Source of the DNA: JBIIJL01 sp044233795
GTDB lineage: Bacteria; Pseudomonadota; Gammaproteobacteria; Legionellales; Legionellaceae
DNA: 18,514 nt
Direction of reading: 5' to 3'
Assembly: GCA_044233795.1 (NCBI GenBank)
Contig: JBIIJL010000042.1
Location: forward strand, 1 to 18,514
The notes below the pieces were generated by a model. It saw only the letters and a program-made list of their open reading frames with translations. It was not told where the DNA came from and did not search any database. Shown here piece by piece: positions 1-7,139 of this stretch. Every line of letters starts with the position of its first letter. The stretch's first letter is position 1. Made by a program: the position numbers and the translations under genes.

Positions 1-70
1 ATCGATCAATTAAGGACGAAGAAACGATAGGGCCTGCTAAATTATATGTGAATAGCCTAGGGGGGGTATT

Positions 71-889
71 ATGGAATTTGTAAGTCGTTACGTTTCTTAT
101 CAGCCGGATGAACATGGTTATATCGAGTACTCTTCATCTGAGCATCGCGTATGGCAAATTTTATATGAGCGTCAAAGAACAATTTTGCAGGGTCGAGCTT
201 CAGACGAATTTATCCAGGGGTTAGATAGTTTGGGTTTGACTGCTCAAGCCATTCCTCAATTGCCAGAGGTGAGCCGTTGTCTTAAGGAAAAGACGGGGTG
301 GCAAGTTGAGCCCGTCGCGGCATTGATTTCTGCGCGAGATTTTTTCGAATTGCTGGCTCAGCGTTGTTTCCCGGCAGCAACATTTATTCGCGTTGAAGAA
401 GAACTTGATTACATTACCGAGCCAGATATTTTTCATGAGCTTTTCGGCCACTGTCCCATGTTAATGAATCGAGTATATGCGGATTTTTTGCAAGATTATG
501 CGCTCAAGGTGTTGTCTTCTCCTGAGTCAGATTGGAGGCTCTTGCAGCGATTGTTTTGGTTTACTGTAGAGTTTGGTTTGATAAAAACTGATCAGGGTTT
601 GCGGGCCTATGGGGGCGGCATTTTGTCCTCAAAGAGCGAAACTGTCTATTCTGTTGAAAGTGATATTCCGTTACGAGTTATTTTTGACCCAGTTGCTGCA
701 TTTAGAATGCCATATCGTATTGATATGTTGCAGCCGGTGTATTTTGTGATTGATGACTACCAGCAGCTTTTTGATATGGTTCATAAGAACATTAACGAAT
801 TGCTGAATCGAGCGCGTGAACTACGAGAGTATCCGCCATTATTTCCTGTCGATAAAGATAATCCTAATATTCATATTCTTGCATGTTAG
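71..889 (+). CDS. phhA: Phenylalanine 4-hydroxylase (tetrahydropterin- and iron-dependent)
   Basis: This 272-residue protein is a bacterial single-domain phenylalanine hydroxylase, which converts phenylalanine to tyrosine in the cytosol using O2, a pterin and non-haem iron. The iron ligands are visible: His122 and His127 in the FHELFGHCP motif and Glu167 in TVEFGL. The spacing of 5 and 40 residues matches His285/His290/Glu330 of the human enzyme. The length is normal for the bacterial family, which lacks the N-terminal ACT regulatory domain. The ATG start follows a G-rich ribosome site (AGGGGGG, 59-66) at good spacing. In Legionella this enzyme feeds tyrosine into the homogentisate/pyomelanin route (family knowledge). 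Positions 1-70 hold nothing else I can identify. The gene stands alone, 184 bases before letA. Confidence 0.96.
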   Translation: MEFVSRYVSYQPDEHGYIEYSSSEHRVWQILYERQRTILQGRASDEFIQGLDSLGLTAQAIPQLPEVSRCLKEKTGWQVEPVAALISARDFFELLAQRCFPAATFIRVEEELDYITEPDIFHELFGHCPMLMNRVYADFLQDYALKVLSSPESDWRLLQRLFWFTVEFGLIKTDQGLRAYGGGILSSKSETVYSVESDIPLRVIFDPVAAFRMPYRIDMLQPVYFVIDDYQQLFDMVHKNINELLNRARELREYPPLFPVDKDNPNIHILAC

Positions 890-1061
890 TGGTTCAGGAG
901 GAGTAATAGTACTTCTAGAGTAGGCTTTTAAAATTAGGGGCGTTGCCTATGTGATAACTCTGTTTTTTGTAAGGCCCTCGTTAGTGTTATGCCCGGCATT
1001 GTAAAGAATTGACACTCTTGCTAATATCACTGCACCTATTGTGTTCATTGGCTGTTTTGTC

Positions 1062-1067
1062 AGGGAG
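1062..1067 (+). promoter_or_regulatory. Shine-Dalgarno site that selects the letA TTG start
   Basis: AGGGAG lies six bases upstream of TTG at 1074, an ideal spacing. No comparable site precedes the GTG at 1041. The perfect TTGACA at 1009-1014 upstream could be a -35 box, but I find no good -10 box at 16-18 bases from it. Confidence 0.65.
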
Positions 1068-1073
1068 CAACGT

Positions 1074-1733
1074 TTGATAAGAGTACTGATTGTTGATGAT
1101 CATGCTTTAGTAAGAATGGGTATTCGACGCTTGTTAGATGATCTGCTTGATATGGAAGTGGTGGGGGAAGCTGAGAATGGGGAGATGGCCTTGACAATGG
1201 TTAAATTGCATCAACCCGATGTAGTATTGCTAGATATGAAGATGCCTGGTATTGACGGTTGGGAGGTTACTCGGCGGTTGAATAAATCGAGCCCCGCAGT
1301 GAAAGTGATTGCGGTAACTGCACTAAGTACTGAACCACTTCCAACTCGTATTTTGCAGCTTGGGGCGATGGGTTACCTTACCAAAGAATCGGGTCCTGAA
1401 GAAATGGCTCAGGCGATTCGCAAGGTGGTGAAGGGCGAAAAGTATTTAAGCGCAGAAGTTGCTCAAAAAATGGCCATTGGCAGTTTGCAGGCAGCTCAAG
1501 ATTCACCATTTGATCTTTTATCTGAGAGAGAAATGCAGGTGATGCTTATGGTAACGCGTGGTCTTGCTGTGCAAGATATTGCAGAGCGATTGTTTCTAAG
1601 TAGCAAGACCATTAATGGCTATCGTTATCGTATGTTTGAAAAACTAGGCATCAAAAACGATGTTGAGCTGACCTATCTTGCAATGAAACATCGTATGATC
1701 GAAAAACCTACCGACGCACTCCATAATGAATGA
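1074..1733 (+). CDS. letA: LetA/GacA-type response regulator (NarL/FixJ family)
   Basis: This is the DNA-binding response regulator of the GacA/UvrY/LetA group, the partner of a BarA/GacS/LetS sensor kinase, which controls the Csr/Rsm small-RNA switch. The protein has 219 residues from the TTG start. A receiver domain covers about residues 1-120, with phospho-acceptor Asp54 (VVLLDMKMPG), acidic pocket residues in VDDHA, and a conserved Thr/Lys pair (AVTAL, YLTKES). A LuxR-type helix-turn-helix covers about 146-210 (LSEREMQVMLMV, IAERLFLSSKTING). An in-frame GTG at 1041 would add 11 residues (MFIGCFVREQR) that precede the usual I-R-V-L-I-V-D-D beginning, and it lacks a ribosome site, so I prefer TTG at 1074. 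uvrC overlaps the stop codon by ATGA, the classic gacA-uvrC arrangement. In Legionella, LetA drives the switch to the transmissive phase (established knowledge). Confidence 0.93.
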   Translation: MIRVLIVDDHALVRMGIRRLLDDLLDMEVVGEAENGEMALTMVKLHQPDVVLLDMKMPGIDGWEVTRRLNKSSPAVKVIAVTALSTEPLPTRILQLGAMGYLTKESGPEEMAQAIRKVVKGEKYLSAEVAQKMAIGSLQAAQDSPFDLLSEREMQVMLMVTRGLAVQDIAERLFLSSKTINGYRYRMFEKLGIKNDVELTYLAMKHRMIEKPTDALHNE

Positions 1734-3589
1734 CTGATAAGATGCCAGCACAAGATTTACCCGCATTTATAGCAAACCTTACTTCTTTGCCAGGGGTTTA
1801 TCGAATGCTCGACTCGGAGGGGTTGGTGCTCTATGTTGGTAAGGCGCTGAATTTAAAAAAGCGTGTTGGAAGTTATTTCAATCAATCTAACCATGGGGCG
1901 AAAACGCGTTCTTTGGTCAGCCAAATTGCTGCTATCGATGTAAGCATCACCCAGAGCGAAACCGAAGCTCTATTGCTTGAAAGTAGTCTTATTAAATCAC
2001 TTAGACCAAAATACAATGTGCTGATGCGGGATGATAAATCTTATCCGTTTATTCATGTTTCAAGCGAGCATCCGTACCCTCGATTAGAAATGGTGCGTTT
2101 TAAGAAGAAACCTTCTAGTGGTGAGTATTTTGGCCCCTATCCTAATGTAGTGGCTGTCCGTGAGACCTTAGGGCTCATTCAAAAAATTTTTAAAATACGT
2201 AATTGTAGTGACACATTTTTTAGCGGACGGGCGCGTCCTTGCCTTCAATACCAAATTAAACGTTGTACAGCACCGTGTACAAGGTATATTTCTCAAGAAA
2301 GTTATAAACAGTCTGTTCATGATGCCAGGCGTTTTTTACAGGGTAAATCATTGCAAATCATAGAGGAATTGGGCACTAGAATGACGGATGCTGTTAAGGG
2401 GCTATGTTTTGAAGAGGCGGCGAAGTTGCGCGATCAAATTAAACATTTACGCCAAGTTCAAGAGCAACAAGGTATTGTTCGCTTGGAAGGCGATGCTGAT
2501 GTGATTGCCATTCTGGTGCGTCAGGGAGTTGCAGGTGTGCAATGTGTCACAGTGCGTGATGGCAATGTTATTTCAAGCCAGCGGTTTTTTCCTTCATTGC
2601 CCAAGCAGCCCTTGCTGGTGGAAGATGATGTTGATAACACGATTTGGCAACAAGTGTTAGAGGCTTTTTTGGGTTTTTATTATCTTGATACACCAGAACG
2701 GATTCCAAGATTGATTGTGCTTAATCAATCAGTAAAGGATAAAGAGTTATTGCAAGACATGCTTGGAAAGCTCGCGGGTGTGTCTATGAAAATCAATACA
2801 AATCCAAGAGGTAAAATGATGCGTTGGCTTCATTTTGCCATCAATAATCTTGAGCTGGGACTCAATGAAAATTTGCACTCAAAAGCGTTGATGGCCACAA
2901 GATATGAAGCATTAAACGAATTACTTAAACTTAAAATACCGATATCGCGTATGGAGTGTTTCGATATCAGTCATACTCAAGGCACGGATACTGTAGCATC
3001 CTGCGTTGTCTTTGATGAAAATGGACCATTAAAGCGCGAATATCGAAGATTTAACATTTTAGACATCACCCCAGGGGATGATTATCAAGCAATGGAGCAG
3101 GCGATTTTACGACGCTTTAAGCGACTAAAAGAAGAAAAGCGATTGCCATCTGTGTTGTTGATTGATGGGGGAAAAGGGCAAGTCCGCGCGGCCTATCAGG
3201 TCTTTGAAACCTTGGATATTGAAGGGGTGCGCATCATTGGCATTGCTAAGGGGGCTGATAGAAAAGTAGGTTTTGAACGGCTGATTTTGGATGATTTATT
3301 ACAAGAAATAACTTTACCAGAACATTCGCCAGCATTTCATCTCCTACAACATTTACGCGATGAGGCGCATCGTTTTGCCATTAGCGCGCACCGTAAGAAA
3401 CGTGGCAAAACGAGTTTAAGCTCTTCATTTGATGATCTCGAAGGTATAGGCCCTGCACGTCGCAAAGCCTTGTTGTTACGGTTTGGAGGAGTAGCTGAGT
3501 TAAGTCGCGCTTCTATAGATGAAATTCAGAAAGTCAAAGGCATTAGCTGTAAACTTGCTTCACGAATTTTTAAGCATTTTCACGCTTAA
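1730..3589 (+). CDS. uvrC: UvrABC excinuclease subunit C
   Basis: UvrC makes the dual incision beside UV and bulky DNA lesions in nucleotide excision repair. The 619-residue length is typical. Domains in order are: GIY-YIG nuclease (about 17-95, GVYRM and LYVGKALNLKKRVGSYF); a cysteine cluster C159-x11-C171-x7-C179-x3-C183, whose spacing equals that reported to hold an Fe-S cluster in E. coli UvrC; a UVR domain (about 208-243) that contacts UvrB; an RNase H-like endonuclease with Asp412 (FDISHTQGTD), Asp479 (LIDGGKGQ) and His547 (RDEAHRFA); and C-terminal helix-hairpin-helix motifs (about 565-617). The start overlaps the letA stop as ATGA with no strong ribosome site of its own, which suggests translational coupling. 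A second ATG four codons on (1742) is an alternative start. The gene appears intact. Confidence 0.97.
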   Translation: MTDKMPAQDLPAFIANLTSLPGVYRMLDSEGLVLYVGKALNLKKRVGSYFNQSNHGAKTRSLVSQIAAIDVSITQSETEALLLESSLIKSLRPKYNVLMRDDKSYPFIHVSSEHPYPRLEMVRFKKKPSSGEYFGPYPNVVAVRETLGLIQKIFKIRNCSDTFFSGRARPCLQYQIKRCTAPCTRYISQESYKQSVHDARRFLQGKSLQIIEELGTRMTDAVKGLCFEEAAKLRDQIKHLRQVQEQQGIVRLEGDADVIAILVRQGVAGVQCVTVRDGNVISSQRFFPSLPKQPLLVEDDVDNTIWQQVLEAFLGFYYLDTPERIPRLIVLNQSVKDKELLQDMLGKLAGVSMKINTNPRGKMMRWLHFAINNLELGLNENLHSKALMATRYEALNELLKLKIPISRMECFDISHTQGTDTVASCVVFDENGPLKREYRRFNILDITPGDDYQAMEQAILRRFKRLKEEKRLPSVLLIDGGKGQVRAAYQVFETLDIEGVRIIGIAKGADRKVGFERLILDDLLQEITLPEHSPAFHLLQHLRDEAHRFAISAHRKKRGKTSLSSSFDDLEGIGPARRKALLLRFGGVAELSRASIDEIQKVKGISCKLASRIFKHFHA

Positions 3590-4584
3590 GCGCGATGGGT
3601 ATGTGAAACGACAAAATCATCGAAAATCTCTTGCCCCGATTTGTTTGGCGCGCTAGGACTAAACAATTGATTGCGCGGTTTGTTATGGCCAGCTCCAGAA
3701 TTAGCGTAAACTTTATGTCCGGTTGTTATACCTAATTTTTTTTCATCAGGTTTAACCCCCCGGTGTAATGACGCTGCGTGCGAAATAACGCCATCACCTT
3801 TACCTTCGCAAGATTTTTTGGACACAAACATGTAGCCTTTATATTCCCGAGGAATTGCTTTGTAGGCGCTAGCAACATCGGCTCTCCAACCTGCGGCAGC
3901 AAGTGGCATATACAACACCGAGGATACGGCCGTTTCAACTGAACTAATTTTTGAAGGTGTGATGATTCCTGCAGACGCCTTTGTTATGGTTGAAAATGAT
4001 CGATCATTCCATAGGTAAATTGGCGAGCCTTGGCGATGGAAGTGTTCTGCAACCATTGTTGCTACACTTCCCCCAAGTGATAAGCCATCCAATAAAATGG
4101 CTGTTGAAGGAATGCCTTTAGCCAATAAGCGCTGTACTTGTGCAATGCCATCAGTGATTAATTGTTGGTAATTTTCTGCAGCGCGCGTGCTTTTTCCAAC
4201 CCCACGGTAATTAAAAGAGATAACGCAAGCCTTTAAGCGAGCGGCATCTTCTGCCATGGTTTTAATGATATGTTGAAACTGGGTGCCATTACCATTGAAC
4301 TTAATAATGTAGCAGGACACGCGCTCTGTTTTTGGGGTCAATTGAATCGTGTCTAAAACTGCCCCATCAAAAGTTGCAACATATCCAACTTCGATTGTTA
4401 GGTTATAGTATTGCTCTAAGCTTGTTATTGTATCTTGTGATAGTTGCTCTGGAGCATCCCATCTTGCTGGTAAAATAAGAGATCCAATAGACTCTGATGA
4501 GGAGGATCGGCTAAACAAGGAGGGAAACCAGGACCAAATAGATTTGTATTCAGGGTAAGGATTGGGTGCTAGGTATTGTATCAT
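3586..4584 (-). CDS. Alpha/beta hydrolase of unknown substrate, possible secreted effector
   Basis: This is a 332-residue protein from the ATG at 4584. An in-frame TTG at 4590 would add two residues. It has an alpha/beta-hydrolase core: a strand and oxyanion region (YIIKFNGNGTQ), a FNYRGVGKS segment, and the nucleophile elbow G-L-S-L-G with Ser169. Asp264 (KGDGVIS) and His299 (GAGHNKP) are plausible partners completing a lipase/esterase-type triad. I see no signal peptide or membrane segment. The N-terminal part (about 1-65, YLAPNPYPEYKSIWSWFP) has no motif I know. Legionella species translocate hydrolases of this fold through Dot/Icm (SidB and relatives). The resemblance here is only by fold and organism, so effector status is inference. 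The gene is convergent with uvrC, and the two stop codons share a TTAA. A candidate -10 box lies upstream, separate from the lysR gene. Confidence 0.75.
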   Translation of the reverse strand: MIQYLAPNPYPEYKSIWSWFPSLFSRSSSSESIGSLILPARWDAPEQLSQDTITSLEQYYNLTIEVGYVATFDGAVLDTIQLTPKTERVSCYIIKFNGNGTQFQHIIKTMAEDAARLKACVISFNYRGVGKSTRAAENYQQLITDGIAQVQRLLAKGIPSTAILLDGLSLGGSVATMVAEHFHRQGSPIYLWNDRSFSTITKASAGIITPSKISSVETAVSSVLYMPLAAAGWRADVASAYKAIPREYKGYMFVSKKSCEGKGDGVISHAASLHRGVKPDEKKLGITTGHKVYANSGAGHNKPRNQLFSPSAPNKSGQEIFDDFVVSHTHRA

Positions 4585-4619
4585 TGTCAATCTTATCGGA
4601 TGTTCGTTGAAGTGTTTAT

Positions 4620-4625
4620 ATTATA
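4620..4625 (-). promoter_or_regulatory. Possible -10 box for the alpha/beta hydrolase gene
   Basis: Read on the minus strand this is a perfect TATAAT about 35 bases before the hydrolase ATG, in the 65-base gap after the lysR stop codon. I see no convincing -35 hexamer at 16-18 bases, so the call rests on the -10 alone. Confidence 0.3.
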
Positions 4626-4649
4626 CATTAGGGGCAAAAAAAGAGACAG

Positions 4650-5501
4650 TCAATGCCTGAGTTTTTTTAAAAGAAAATACTCTAACGAATCAATGGCCTT
4701 ATTCGCTGAATCCCTTTTAAGCAATGAAATGTGGATATCATTTAACGGGGGAAGATCTATATGCTCAATAGGTGCAAGAAAATCAGGGATCATTGTTTGC
4801 TGCATCACGGTTAATCCCAATCCTGCTTTTACAGCCGCCATTTTTGATGCATAACTTGGGCTACTATAAGCAAGGCGCCAGCGAAAGCCTGCTTCTTCCA
4901 GTGCAGAAATGGCGTTTTCTCTGTAGACACAAGGCTTTGGTGAAAGCACTAATGGAATTACACTGTTTTTATTAAGCGATGGTAGTAATTCGGGTTTACC
5001 TATCCACTGCACTGGTTCATTCCATATTTCAAGACCATTTGAAAGTTCTTCAGGCCGGCTCATTTTAACGAGGATGACGTCGAATTTTCCCTGCTGAAAT
5101 TTTTCAAAGATATTGTAAGTGAGATCGCACTCAACGTTTAACATGACGCGTGGGTGGCGTCTTGAAAAATCAACCAACACATCAGACAACACAATTGCTG
5201 CGTAATCCTCGGGTAAACCAAAGTGAACTTCACCTTGGAGATCAGGTTCTTTAAAGCGATCGAGTAACTCACGGTGTAAATCATAAATTTTCTTGGCATA
5301 ACCTAAAAATATTTCACCATCGGTGGTTAAAGAGAGTGAGCGCCCCCTGTTGATGAGCTGTTTTTCTGTGAGTTGTTCGAGTTTGGCAATTTGCTGACTG
5401 ATGGCGGATTGCGTTCTTCCTACCCTATCGGCAGCTTTGGTAAAGCTTCCAGTATCAGCAATAGCGAGAAAGCACTGCAGGGTTACGGTATCAATTGACA
5501 T
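4650..5501 (-). CDS. LysR-type transcriptional regulator, probable regulator of the dab operon
   Basis: This 283-residue protein has the LysR layout: an N-terminal winged helix-turn-helix (about residues 4-63, LQCFLAIADTGSFTKAADRVGRTQSAISQQIAKLE), a linker helix, then a two-lobed periplasmic-binding-protein-like effector domain (about 90-280). The ATG at 5501 has a good ribosome site (AAGGAAA about six bases upstream). It is transcribed divergently from dabB with only 100 bases between the start codons, the usual geometry for a LysR regulator controlling the neighbouring operon and itself. LysR-family proteins such as CbbR and CcmR regulate carbon fixation and inorganic carbon uptake in autotrophs. 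The effector this protein senses cannot be told from sequence. It is intact with no odd features. Confidence 0.92.
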   Translation of the reverse strand: MSIDTVTLQCFLAIADTGSFTKAADRVGRTQSAISQQIAKLEQLTEKQLINRGRSLSLTTDGEIFLGYAKKIYDLHRELLDRFKEPDLQGEVHFGLPEDYAAIVLSDVLVDFSRRHPRVMLNVECDLTYNIFEKFQQGKFDVILVKMSRPEELSNGLEIWNEPVQWIGKPELLPSLNKNSVIPLVLSPKPCVYRENAISALEEAGFRWRLAYSSPSYASKMAAVKAGLGLTVMQQTMIPDFLAPIEHIDLPPLNDIHISLLKRDSANKAIDSLEYFLLKKLRH

Positions 5502-5521
5502 TAGTTTTCCTTATGCATTCA

Positions 5522-5545
5522 ATAAGTATTTTTAAATTCACTTAT
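5522..5545. promoter_or_regulatory. Candidate LysR operator dyad between lysR and dabB
   Basis: ATAAGT (5522-5527) and ACTTAT (5540-5545) form a perfect 6-bp inverted repeat with a 12-base AT-rich spacer. It lies in the 100-base divergent region and its right arm overlaps the candidate dabB -35 hexamer. LysR-type regulators usually bind such interrupted dyads. Assignment to this regulator is inference. Confidence 0.45.
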
Positions 5546-5565
5546 ATTAGCATGTGAACTATACT
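5537..5565 (+). promoter_or_regulatory. Candidate sigma-70-like promoter of the dab operon
   Basis: TTCACT (5537-5542) and TATACT (5560-5565) are separated by exactly 17 bases, matching consensus at 4/6 and 5/6. Transcription would begin near 5572. That excludes the upstream GTG at 5554 as a start codon and fits translation from GTG at 5602 with a leader of about 30 bases. The weak -35 box suits an activator-dependent promoter. Confidence 0.45.
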
Positions 5566-5591
5566 TCATCAATAAAGATAGAAAAACTAAT

Positions 5592-5595
5592 GGAG
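5592..5595 (+). promoter_or_regulatory. Shine-Dalgarno site that selects the dabB GTG start
   Basis: GGAG lies six bases before GTG at 5602. Neither of the earlier in-frame candidates (GTG at 5554, ATG at 5590) has a comparable site. Confidence 0.55.
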
Positions 5596-5601
5596 ATAGC
5601 T

Positions 5602-7128
5602 GTGAATGATGTTCTAGATACGAAGATACTGTACTTAATAATGATGGGTGTCCCGCTTTTGGCCGTGCTAACCAATAGGTGGTTATTTAAAACCAATCCC
5701 GAAAATGGTGCACGGAGCATGACAATTGCGATTTGGATTGGATTGTTTGTGAGCAGCATTGGGCTTGTTAGGGTCGCTTTAGAGCCTGAATCCTTAATGT
5801 GGTTGGGATTGAAGATTGACGGTCTTGCTTGGACTATGAATATGTTGGTATTTTTTGTAAGTGCAATTGTACATCAATTTTCAAGGCGTTATATGGCAGG
5901 TGATAGTGCTTTTCAGCGCTATTTTGTCTTGCTATCTCTCATCACGTTGAGTGCGGCTTTGATGATCTCATCTGATAATACAGTGTTGTTTTGGTGTGCT
6001 TGGACAATCAGTAATTTTCTGTTGGTTTCATTGATGGCTCATAAAAAGCACTGGTCTCAAGCTAGAAACGCAGGCAGGCTCGCATTAAAAACTCTACTGA
6101 TAGGATCTTCTACTTTAGGCCTAGCTTTAGCATGGTTGTATGTTGCAACTGGATCTTTATCGATTGCTTATATTTGGCAACAAGCACCGCTTTTTTCAGC
6201 AACAACAGCAGTCGGTGTATTGTTGCTGATTATCATGACCTCGTTTGTTCAATCAGCGCAGTGGCCTTTTCATCGCTGGTTATTGAGTTCTCTAAATTCA
6301 CCAACCCCCATATCTGCTCTGATGCATGCAGGTTTAGTGAATGGTGGCGGTTTGGTTTTGGTCAAATTTGCCCCGCTTTTTTTAACCAATATAATGTTGC
6401 TTAACATTGTTTTCCTGATAGGTGCAGTCAGTGCCATTGTCGGCACCTTGTGGAAATTAATTCAAACCGATGTCAAGCGCATGTTAGCCTGCTCTACCAT
6501 GGCGCAAATGGGTTTTATGATGATGCAGTGTGGGCTTGGTCTCTTCCCCGCAGCTGTTGCGCATCTTTGCTGGCATGGGTTATTCAAATCATTTCTGTTC
6601 CTCAATGCAGGCTCAGTGTTGAGAAGTAAGAAAGAACCATATCAAGTCCCTGAAAATGCAGTGAGTACATTCCTTTTGGCTGCTTTGATGGGCTGTGTTG
6701 GCGCGTATGGTTTTGCAGTGGTAAGTGAAAAAACTATTTTTACTTTGCAGGCAACGACCTTTCTTGTGGGATTTGCCTTTATTTCGGGCACCCAACTTGC
6801 TTTTACAATGCTTCAAACGGGACGAAACCTTTTCATGCTTCTAACGACGCTGATATTGGTATCTATCGCGGGCATTTTTTATGGCGAGAGCATTTACTTT
6901 ATCGAATCGTTTCTGCCCATGATAACCCCTGATGAGCTCATGGTTTTAAACCCATTCAATACAGCAGTGTTTGTGATTTTTCTAATGCTTTGGTTAGGCA
7001 TGAATTTAAATACAATGACCCGATTTCAAAAAAGTACATTTTGGGCGCGACTGTATGTAATTCTACTCAATAGTAGTCAGCCGCATCCAGACACTGTAAC
7101 TAGTATGCGTAAACACTACCAAATCTAA
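5602..7128 (+). CDS. dabB: DabB: NuoL/antiporter-like membrane subunit of the inorganic carbon uptake complex
   Basis: This 508-residue polytopic membrane protein (12 or more hydrophobic helices) belongs to the proton-translocating NuoL/MrpA-like family. It carries the antiporter core WPFHRWLLSSLNSPTPISALMHAG (about 221-244), a buried Lys (about 255, LVKFAPLF), the D-V-K-R-M-L-A-C-S-T-M-A-Q-M-G signature (about 290-304) and a Lys in HGLFKSF (about 329). No other complex I gene is nearby, and dabA follows 11 bases downstream, so it is DabB (MpsA in staphylococci) rather than a respiratory subunit. It is thought to couple cation flow to CO2 hydration by DabA. The start is GTG at 5602 on ribosome-site and promoter grounds; a GTG at 5554 would add 16 residues. 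It is shorter than NuoL, as is usual for DabB. Annotation pipelines often mislabel it as NADH dehydrogenase subunit 5. Confidence 0.9.
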   Translation: MNDVLDTKILYLIMMGVPLLAVLTNRWLFKTNPENGARSMTIAIWIGLFVSSIGLVRVALEPESLMWLGLKIDGLAWTMNMLVFFVSAIVHQFSRRYMAGDSAFQRYFVLLSLITLSAALMISSDNTVLFWCAWTISNFLLVSLMAHKKHWSQARNAGRLALKTLLIGSSTLGLALAWLYVATGSLSIAYIWQQAPLFSATTAVGVLLLIIMTSFVQSAQWPFHRWLLSSLNSPTPISALMHAGLVNGGGLVLVKFAPLFLTNIMLLNIVFLIGAVSAIVGTLWKLIQTDVKRMLACSTMAQMGFMMMQCGLGLFPAAVAHLCWHGLFKSFLFLNAGSVLRSKKEPYQVPENAVSTFLLAALMGCVGAYGFAVVSEKTIFTLQATTFLVGFAFISGTQLAFTMLQTGRNLFMLLTTLILVSIAGIFYGESIYFIESFLPMITPDELMVLNPFNTAVFVIFLMLWLGMNLNTMTRFQKSTFWARLYVILLNSSQPHPDTVTSMRKHYQI

Positions 7129-7139
7129 AAGGAACTATT

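Noticed and set aside
931..973. Possible terminator after phhA (TAGG...CCTA followed by T-run)
   Set aside because: The stem is only four pairs and the T-run is more than ten bases away from it.
1009..1042. TTGACA with TATTGT as a letA promoter
   Set aside because: The hexamers are 22 bases apart, too far for a sigma-70 promoter, and no better -10 box is present at 16-18 bases.
2264..2283. TTGTACA/TGTACAA inverted repeat in uvrC
   Set aside because: It is a 7-bp stem in conserved coding sequence for the cysteine cluster, explained by codon content.
4576..4854. Plus-strand open frame over the end of lysR and the spacer
   Set aside because: It overlaps the well-supported lysR gene in antisense and shows no family features.
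5554..5601. 16-residue N-terminal extension of DabB from the GTG at 5554
   Set aside because: There is no ribosome site, and the -10 box at 5560-5565 lies inside it. GTG at 5602 has a good GGAG.
5602..7128. Respiratory complex I subunit NuoL
   Set aside because: No other nuo genes are present, the protein is shorter than NuoL, and dabA follows immediately, so DabB is the better call.
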